This document shows positions 13,619 to 18,463 of a stretch of 18,463 bases of DNA, in pieces; position 1 is the first letter of the stretch; each line of letters begins with the position of its first letter. The stretch is from Bacilli bacterium (GTDB lineage: Bacteria; Bacillota_I; Bacilli_A; RFN20; CAG-826). Location: assembly GCA_900767605.1 (NCBI GenBank), contig CAAFZT010000028.1, forward strand, positions 1 to 18,463, in the 5' to 3' direction. Position numbers and translations under genes: made by a program. Below the pieces are notes generated by a model. That model was given only the letters and a program-made list of their open reading frames with translations, did no database searches and was not told the DNA's origin.

Positions 13619-15430
13619 TTGGAGCATTTAACTAAAAACGAAGTCGAACTTACGACAAGACTCAATTCCGCTTACATGGGGAAAGACGGCATTGCTGCGC
13701 TTTCCTTCTTCACTCATCAAATCCATAACCCACCATTGGGAATTGACTTTGCGGGAGCAAGGGACGCCTGGTTTAAGAATCCCGAATTCCCGCTTGACGG
13801 CCCGATTGAATTACAGTGGATTATTCATTCGCTTGCCGAGTCTGAAGATCCCAGAATTTCGATGTACGGACGTTTCTGTGTCGACCAATTTCAAATCCTT
13901 TGGTATTACATGGACGGGCGCGACTCCAAAGCCATTGGCTCGGTTACCCACGAATTCGTTAATGGAGTTTCCGATACAGGGCTGAAATGGCTTGCCTTGT
14001 CTGAATTCAGGGCACCAAAAGGCGGATACGGCGACTATGGGACGCCACGATCTTTGTGCGTCCTGGCCAATAGCATTCTGGCGGTTGAGAAAGGCGAAAC
14101 GATTGCTGATCTGTGTTCCGGCAGGGGCAATTTCCTTAGTCAGTATTCCGAATTCGAATCTTATGGGTTTGAGATTAGTCCCGATGCCATCTCTAACGCG
14201 GTTGGAATTTGTGCGCTCAAAGGCTCTTATCCTACGTTTAAGCAGCAGGACGTCCTGACCTTGAACGGAGAACGCTTTGACAAGATCTTCTGCGAATATC
14301 CTTGGGGATACCGGTACGAACGTCCAATTCAAGCCTTGGGCTGTGAAAACTGGAAGCCCCTTCCGGTCAAAGATCTCAAACGTTCCATGATGTCTTGGTT
14401 GTTCATCGCAAAGGCCCTGAGCCTAGTCAGCGAAAAGGGAATGGTGGTCATTCACGCAAATGACGGTGCGCTCTTCTCCACTTACGAGAGCGACATTCGC
14501 AAGGAAGCGGTTGAAAAAGGGCTTCTTAAAGCGGTTATTTCGCTACCGAACAACATCATGGAATGGACTGGGGTTGCGTCTTCCTTCCTGGTCTTCTCGC
14601 GTGGGAACTCCTCTGTCAGGTTCGTTGATGCTTCCAAGATGGGGGCCATTGATAGGAACAGGAGGGTCGTTCTCTCAAACGAAGACATCAAACAAATCCT
14701 CTCCGATTTGGAGACCGAAGAAACAACCCAGGGCTCGGTGACTGTGCCCAATTCGGACATCCTCGCACGTGGCGCTAGCCTGTTCCCAAAAGCATATCTG
14801 AACCCCGAACTCAGGGCGGCGTCAATCCCTAACGGGAAGACCATCGCCGAGATTGGAACGAATATCGTTAGAAGCGTCGTCTCGAACAGCAGATTCCTCG
14901 TTAAAGAGGCTGTGTCCGAATTCCGCGTCCTCTCCAGCAGCGACATCGCTGATGGGAGAGTGGACATATCGTCTCTGCCATACCTCACCCCAGAAGGCGT
15001 AAAAGAGCTCACCGCTAAGGCGCTGGCCTCTGTCCTGTGCGACGGGGACGTTGTCATGACCAACAAATCGACCGTCATCAAAACGGCGGTGGTCGAGACC
15101 AATGGCGAGAAGATTCTGCTCTTTGGCTCTCTTTATGGCCTTCGCCTGAATCCGTCGGTCATGAATCCCGATTACCTCTGCGCCTTCATCAACAGCACCG
15201 TTGGACAAGATTCGCTCCGGTCGATTCAAACCGGCACCGTCATCTCTATGATCACGGTCGCCAATCTCAATTCGTTCGTTGTCCCGTGCCCACCCATCGA
15301 GGAGCAGAACCGATTCGCGTCGAACATCGCCTTGACTTTAGAAATGATTCAGGACTCCAAGGAGCGCATCGCCAAGCTTCAAAAGCAGGTCGCTGGCTCC
15401 TTCGACTTCCTTTTGACGGAGGCGGAATGA
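13619..15430 (+). CDS. type I restriction-modification methylase-like subunit with intact SAM motif, degenerate catalytic motif and a C-terminal target-recognition-like domain
   Basis: 603 residues. The start is TTG 13619, 9 nt after GGAGG; no in-frame ATG fits. An HsdM-like core shows GGYGDYGTPRSLCVLA (the counterpart of GEFYTPR), SAM motif I TIADLCSGRGNF (~160-171), GFEIS and QQDVL. Where N6-adenine methylases have (N/D)PP(F/Y) it has CEYPWG (~225-230), so the catalytic Asn/Asp-Pro-Pro is missing. The core continues to ISLPNNIMEWTGVASSFLVF. Residues ~430-590 then resemble half an HsdS: FRVLSSSDIADGRVDISSLP, LCDGDVVMTNKST, PDYLCAFINSTVG, VPCPPIEEQNRFA and a terminal coiled coil. This M plus half-S order is unusual for a type I M subunit. 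Its stop overlaps the next ATG (ATGA), coupling it to the NPPF-bearing subunit. GC-rich codons set it apart from the hsdS downstream. Probably a non-catalytic or SAM-binding partner; this is inference. Confidence 0.8.
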   Translation: MEHLTKNEVELTTRLNSAYMGKDGIAALSFFTHQIHNPPLGIDFAGARDAWFKNPEFPLDGPIELQWIIHSLAESEDPRISMYGRFCVDQFQILWYYMDGRDSKAIGSVTHEFVNGVSDTGLKWLALSEFRAPKGGYGDYGTPRSLCVLANSILAVEKGETIADLCSGRGNFLSQYSEFESYGFEISPDAISNAVGICALKGSYPTFKQQDVLTLNGERFDKIFCEYPWGYRYERPIQALGCENWKPLPVKDLKRSMMSWLFIAKALSLVSEKGMVVIHANDGALFSTYESDIRKEAVEKGLLKAVISLPNNIMEWTGVASSFLVFSRGNSSVRFVDASKMGAIDRNRRVVLSNEDIKQILSDLETEETTQGSVTVPNSDILARGASLFPKAYLNPELRAASIPNGKTIAEIGTNIVRSVVSNSRFLVKEAVSEFRVLSSSDIADGRVDISSLPYLTPEGVKELTAKALASVLCDGDVVMTNKSTVIKTAVVETNGEKILLFGSLYGLRLNPSVMNPDYLCAFINSTVGQDSLRSIQTGTVISMITVANLNSFVVPCPPIEEQNRFASNIALTLEMIQDSKERIAKLQKQVAGSFDFLLTEAE

Positions 15431-16389
15431 TGGAACGGCTTTCTAGGGGACAGCTTCAGGACATCCTGATGGACTTCGAGCGGGAGGCATACCAAGCGAA
15501 TGCCGATGGCACAGTATTCGCCTTTCTCAAGAAGCATGGTATCCCTTTCGAGGAAGAGGATGAATTCCCTTACGATAAGTCGAGGGTGAGGATTCTCATC
15601 GCCGGCCAATCCTCCATCGATACCAGGGAAGTGGTGAAGACACTAAAGCAATCGGGAATCGACCCCGACCGTGTCGAAATGGTCCTAGAATACGACGACC
15701 TTCAAAAGTACAAATGGACCGCCCTCCAGTATTCGGACAAATACTGCGACGTGATTCTAATGAATCCGCCATTCGGTGGCGAAATTGCTCCCGGCGAGGA
15801 TTCCAACTTTCCCGCATCATACCGCACGTCTGAGACCGCCAATTTATTCGTGTGCTTGGTGTTATACCGCCTGAAGCAGCACGGAAGAGTGGGCATCATC
15901 CTCCCTGATGGTTTCCTATTTGGGAATGACGATGCTTCGGTGAAATTGAAAGAGAAACTGCTTAAAGAATGCAATCTACATACAATCGTCAAGCTCCCGA
16001 GCGGGCTATTTTACGCCAACATTACGACGAACATCCTTTTCTTTGAAAAAGGGAGGAAGACGGAAGGAATCTGGTATTATCAAGTTCCACTTCCCGAAGG
16101 GTATAAGTCTTTTAGCAAGACAAAGCCTTTTAAGGCCGAACATCTTGATGATTGCCGACAGTGGTGGCATTCAAGAGAAACAGAGAACCCGAACGCATGG
16201 TACGTTTCTTTCGACCAAATTTACAAGAGAAATTACGACCTTGATGTCAAGAACCCGAACGCAAAAGCCGATCCCGCTAGCGAGATGACCTTGGCCGAGA
16301 TTTTGGACGAGATGTCCCACGAATCGCAGACTATTGCCGAAAATTTGTCGAAGATCAAAGAACTTTTAAAGGATGTCTCAGATGATTAA
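15427..16389 (+). CDS. hsdM: type I restriction-modification methylase catalytic subunit lacking the SAM motif (HsdM C-terminal half)
   Basis: 320 residues from ATG 15427 (MMERLSRG); the second Met at 15430 is equally possible. The open frame extends upstream only as an out-of-frame shadow of the previous gene. CDVILMNPPFGGE carries the N6-adenine methylase motif IV (N113-P-P-F116). It is followed by the usual HsdM order: ANLFVCLVLYRLKQHGRVGI, LPDGFLFG, NLHTIVKLPSGLFYANITTN and ILFFEKG. The expected motif I (D/E-x-F/A-x-G-x-G) is absent. In its place residues ~55-110 read SRVRILIAGQSSIDTREVVK, IDPDRVEMVLEYDDLQKYKW, ALQYSDKY, a Rossmann-like segment I associate with a small uncharacterised phage or mobile-element protein family (from memory, low certainty). 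The N-terminal helix and the C-terminal Glu/Lys-rich helix may contact partners. It overlaps hsdS by 8 nt. Confidence 0.82.
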   Translation: MMERLSRGQLQDILMDFEREAYQANADGTVFAFLKKHGIPFEEEDEFPYDKSRVRILIAGQSSIDTREVVKTLKQSGIDPDRVEMVLEYDDLQKYKWTALQYSDKYCDVILMNPPFGGEIAPGEDSNFPASYRTSETANLFVCLVLYRLKQHGRVGIILPDGFLFGNDDASVKLKEKLLKECNLHTIVKLPSGLFYANITTNILFFEKGRKTEGIWYYQVPLPEGYKSFSKTKPFKAEHLDDCRQWWHSRETENPNAWYVSFDQIYKRNYDLDVKNPNAKADPASEMTLAEILDEMSHESQTIAENLSKIKELLKDVSDD

Positions 16390-17872
16390 TTGTGAAGCTT
16401 TGAGAAAGAAAATCATTGATCTTGCAATCTCCGGCAAATTAGTTCCGCAAGATCCAAACGACGAACCCGCGTCGGCTCTTTTGGAGAGAATTGAAAAAGA
16501 GCGCCAACAAAAGGGGCTAAAACTGAAAAAAAGCGCAGTTTCAACTGGCGACAATCCCTATTATGGGAAGTTACGTGATGAATGCAGGTACGTTTTTCCG
16601 GCAACATGGGTTTCGGAAAATCTTGATAGCGTGGCCGAAATACTAACAGGCACCTCATATCAACCAAAGAATATCAACCAAGTTGGTAAGGGGATCCGAA
16701 TTTTGCGCGGAGGAAACATAATCAATTCTTCCCTTTCTTTTCTTCCCGATGATGTTTATGTTGATTCTTCGCTCAGAGACACAGAAAAGCAGATAGCCAT
16801 TGGCGATATTCTCTATGTTGCTTCAACAGGTTCCCTTGAATCCATTGGGAAGAATGCTTTAGTTGAGGAAAATGTAGATGGGTGCCAAATTGGGGCGTTT
16901 TTAAGAATTGTTAGGCCGAATAGAGGGATCGTTGATCCGTTTTATCTCTGGCTGATATTTCAATCTACGGCATTTAGGAAAACCGTATTAGCATCGTGTG
17001 GCGGAACGAACATCAATAATGTGTCAGGAAAAAAGCTTGGAAAAATGGTAGTTCCTATTCCGCCAAAGCGAGAACAGCAAAGAATAGTTAGTAAAACAAA
17101 ACAACTTCTAGAATGGGTTGATGAAATTTCGGGTCGCCAGGAACGTTACCACGAGCTCGAGGCTCTCCTCCGATCGAAAGTCCTCGATTTGGCTATTCGC
17201 GGCAAATTGGTTCCGCAAGACCCGGACGACGAGCCGGCTTCTGTCCTGCTTGAGCGCATCAAAGCAGAGAGAGACCGCCTTGCTAAAGAAGGGAAAATCA
17301 AGCTCCCGAAAACCGTTTCCGAGGAAATTTCCGAAGCCGATAAAAACTATTATGGGAAGATCCCTGAAAAATGGGTCTTAACATCTTTATGCCTATTCGG
17401 TATCTGGAAGGCTGGACAAACACCAGAAAAGCGAAGCGACTACTATGAAAACGGGGCCGTTCCTTGGCTCGTAACGGGGGATCTTAACGATGGTAAAGTT
17501 CGAATAGTGCCTAGGAAGATAACGGAAAAAGCAGTTAGTGACTACAAGCTTCGTGTAAATCCTGTTGGTACTGTTTTGCTGGCGATGTACGGTGCAACAA
17601 TCGGAAAGACCGGAATCCTTACATTGCCCGCGACAACAAATCAAGCCTGTTGCGCCTGTGTTTGTTATCCTGGAGTTGAACCCGACTTTCTTCTATACCT
17701 TTTGCAGGCAAGCAAAAAGCGTTTCTTAGAGATTGGATATGGAGGAGCACAACCAAACATTTCAAAAGAATTAATAATCGGTTATGTTGTGCCCCTTCCT
17801 CCAACCCAAGTTCAAAGAAAGATTGTCAGTACTATGAAAACGTTCGATCAATTGCTTCAAATACGGACTTGA
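16382..17872 (+). CDS. hsdS: type I restriction-modification specificity subunit HsdS, currently expressed allele
   Basis: 496 residues from ATG 16382, which has AAGGA 8 nt upstream; the in-frame ATG at 16373 has no ribosome site. Layout: conserved region LRKKIIDLAISGKLVPQDPN (~6-25), target-recognition domain 1 (~60-230, ending PIPPKREQQRIV), a central conserved helix with the second copy LRSKVLDLAIRGKLVPQDPD (~262-281) and KLPKTVSEEISEADKNYYGK, then target-recognition domain 2 (~330-485, WKAGQTPEKRSDYYENGAVP ... VPLPPTQVQRKIV). The two conserved regions are a diverged direct repeat. HsdS sets the DNA sequence the complex recognises. The 3' part from 17359 lies inside an invertible segment and can be exchanged with the opposite-strand half gene; the two 3' ends overlap by 41 nt. 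The recognition domains are more AT-rich than the methylase genes. Confidence 0.93.
   Translation: MINCEALRKKIIDLAISGKLVPQDPNDEPASALLERIEKERQQKGLKLKKSAVSTGDNPYYGKLRDECRYVFPATWVSENLDSVAEILTGTSYQPKNINQVGKGIRILRGGNIINSSLSFLPDDVYVDSSLRDTEKQIAIGDILYVASTGSLESIGKNALVEENVDGCQIGAFLRIVRPNRGIVDPFYLWLIFQSTAFRKTVLASCGGTNINNVSGKKLGKMVVPIPPKREQQRIVSKTKQLLEWVDEISGRQERYHELEALLRSKVLDLAIRGKLVPQDPDDEPASVLLERIKAERDRLAKEGKIKLPKTVSEEISEADKNYYGKIPEKWVLTSLCLFGIWKAGQTPEKRSDYYENGAVPWLVTGDLNDGKVRIVPRKITEKAVSDYKLRVNPVGTVLLAMYGATIGKTGILTLPATTNQACCACVCYPGVEPDFLLYLLQASKKRFLEIGYGGAQPNISKELIIGYVVPLPPTQVQRKIVSTMKTFDQLLQIRT
17259..17358 (+). repeat. left arm of the hsdS inverted repeat
   Basis: These 100 bases are repeated in inverse orientation at 18364-18463 with a single mismatch (17281 T against G). 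The arm encodes the central conserved region of HsdS from KAERDRLAKEGKIK to NYYGK. It may extend further left, but the right copy is cut by the window edge, so the true length is unknown. Confidence 0.97.
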
Positions 17873-18463
17873 TTTTATATACGATTCTTTTCTGCTCTTG
17901 CTTTGGCGGCAGCGAGATTGGGATTGAGGCTAATCTGTCTACGCCAAGATGGACGATTATATGCCCGGTAGCAAGCTGTTTTTTGTAGGCTATGTAAGAC
18001 GAGGAATTCAAGAGGTACGAAAGGTATTCCCCATCAACGCCAAGGTTCTTTATTACGGCCATGTCCCCACCCATGGCCAACGGAACATTCCCTAAATAGA
18101 CCAACCCTTTCGCGATATCTATCGGATTTTCACCAGTTAACGCGACAAGAACATCACCAGGATACACTTTCACAGCGTTATCGTACGTGTCTTTTGATGT
18201 ATGGGAAACAACTTCATGAAAGTGGTACTTGTATGTCGTATATAGCTCACCATACCTAACGCAGGGCAAACCACTGCTTGTCAATTGACTTCTTGAAAGT
18301 CCATTTCCTCTTTGAACCGCGCCAATAACTCCTAAGCGTTCGACGGCCCAGTGATCAGGCAATTTCCCATAATAGTTTTTATCGGCTTCGGAAATTTCCT
18401 CGGAAACGGTTTTCGGGAGCTTGATTTTCCCTTCTTTAGCCAGGCGGTCTCTCTCTGCTTTGA
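17832..18463 (-). CDS. silent 3' half of an hsdS gene, alternative target-recognition domain (5' end outside window)
   Basis: Read from the right edge, the frame begins KAERDRLAKEGKIKLPKTVS, identical in protein to the central region of the plus-strand hsdS. It diverges after NYYGK into a different target-recognition domain: LPDHWAVERLGVIGAV, SGLPCVRYGELYTTYKYHF, VYPGDVLVALTGENPIDIAK, MGGDMAVIKNLGVDGEYLSY and ISLPPKQEQKRIVYKIKSVF. About 210 codons are inside the window. The sequence after the shared arm is not similar at the DNA level to the expressed allele beyond a few codons. It is probably a storage cassette brought into frame by inversion. If complete beyond the edge, it could instead be a second full hsdS. 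Confidence 0.88.
   Translation of the reverse strand, partial: KAERDRLAKEGKIKLPKTVSEEISEADKNYYGKLPDHWAVERLGVIGAVQRGNGLSRSQLTSSGLPCVRYGELYTTYKYHFHEVVSHTSKDTYDNAVKVYPGDVLVALTGENPIDIAKGLVYLGNVPLAMGGDMAVIKNLGVDGEYLSYLLNSSSYIAYKKQLATGHIIVHLGVDRLASIPISLPPKQEQKRIVYKIKSVFEAIDRTFS
18364..18463 (-). repeat. right arm of the hsdS inverted repeat (reaches the window end)
   Basis: The reverse complement of this segment equals 17259-17358 at 99 of 100 positions. The identity runs to the last base of the window, so the arm almost certainly continues beyond it. The two arms flank 1005 bp (17359-18363) carrying the two alternative hsdS 3' ends head to head. Confidence 0.97.

Noticed and set aside
13597..13635. 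12-codon open frame (MVMEEKHIGAFN) overlapping the TTG start, a possible leader peptide
   Set aside because: The GGAGG site it contains is correctly placed for TTG 13619, there is no separate ribosome site for the mini-frame, and no regulatory residue run is seen.
13811..14332. Long antisense open frame (173 codons) opposite the methylase gene, and the similar 14482-15102
   Set aside because: No recognisable domains, no ribosome site, and complementary to a well-supported coding frame; explained by codon bias.
15037..15426. Upstream extension of the second methylase subunit in the same frame
   Set aside because: It is the out-of-frame reading of the previous gene (Arg/His-rich, no family match); ATG 15427 with the ATGA overlap is the natural start.
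16373..16381. ATG 16373 as the start of hsdS
   Set aside because: No ribosome site before it, whereas AAGGA is correctly spaced for ATG 16382.
17832..18362. Minus-strand gene starting at the TTG at 18362
   Set aside because: The frame continues without interruption to the window edge through the shared hsdS central region, and that TTG encodes Leu in KLPDHW.

Overview
This window looks like chromosomal DNA from a low-to-moderate GC Gram-positive bacterium (Bacillota, plausibly an uncultured anaerobic gut member of the Bacilli/Erysipelotrichia side). The evidence is tightly packed operons with AGGAGG-type ribosome sites, an activator of the 2-hydroxyacyl-CoA dehydratase type (an oxygen-sensitive enzyme family of fermenters), YqeY, a TrkH/RCK potassium system and a cytoplasmic GDPD. 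TGA is used as a stop (for example at 9915-9917, 10937-10939 and 15428-15430) and the one tRNA is tRNA-Trp(CCA), so the code is standard. The taxonomic placement is inference.

Layout. (1) 167-5079, plus strand: two overlapping genes forming a split dehydratase-activator-like protein, then a glycerophosphodiester phosphodiesterase, ending at a hairpin that can terminate transcription from both sides. (2) 5114-6514, minus strand: a membrane-embedded processive-type family 2 glycosyltransferase. (3) 6515-6777: a divergent intergenic region holding four tandem 23-bp repeats directly upstream of (4) an AAA/DUF4143 ATPase with a nuclease-like C-terminus (6778-8055). (5) 8130-13143: a compact run of a Sir2 deacylase, a DUF5662 protein, two RCK potassium-gating subunits, a TrkH channel and YqeY, followed by tRNA-Trp and two terminator hairpins. 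(6) 13350-13618: a gene-free control region with an array of CGCACG elements about 21 bp apart and two identical-architecture 17-bp operator-like dyads. (7) 13619 to the window end: a type I restriction-modification locus.

The restriction-modification locus is the most interesting part. The methylase function appears divided between two proteins with complementary defects. The first keeps the SAM-binding motif, has a degenerate catalytic motif and carries its own C-terminal target-recognition-like domain. The second keeps the NPPF catalytic motif, but its SAM-binding half is replaced by a different Rossmann-like segment. Downstream is a full-length HsdS, and opposite to it a second 3' half of an hsdS gene. 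The two are linked by 100-bp inverted arms (one mismatch). Inverting the 1005 bp between the arms would keep the reading frame and give an alternative 502-residue HsdS, so the locus looks phase-variable in specificity. No hsdR or recombinase lies inside the window; both would be expected beyond 18463 if the system is complete.

The potassium module also shows an apparent division of labour: a 141-residue RCK-N-only subunit with an intact nucleotide motif sits next to a 341-residue subunit with a degenerate one and a long charged tail.
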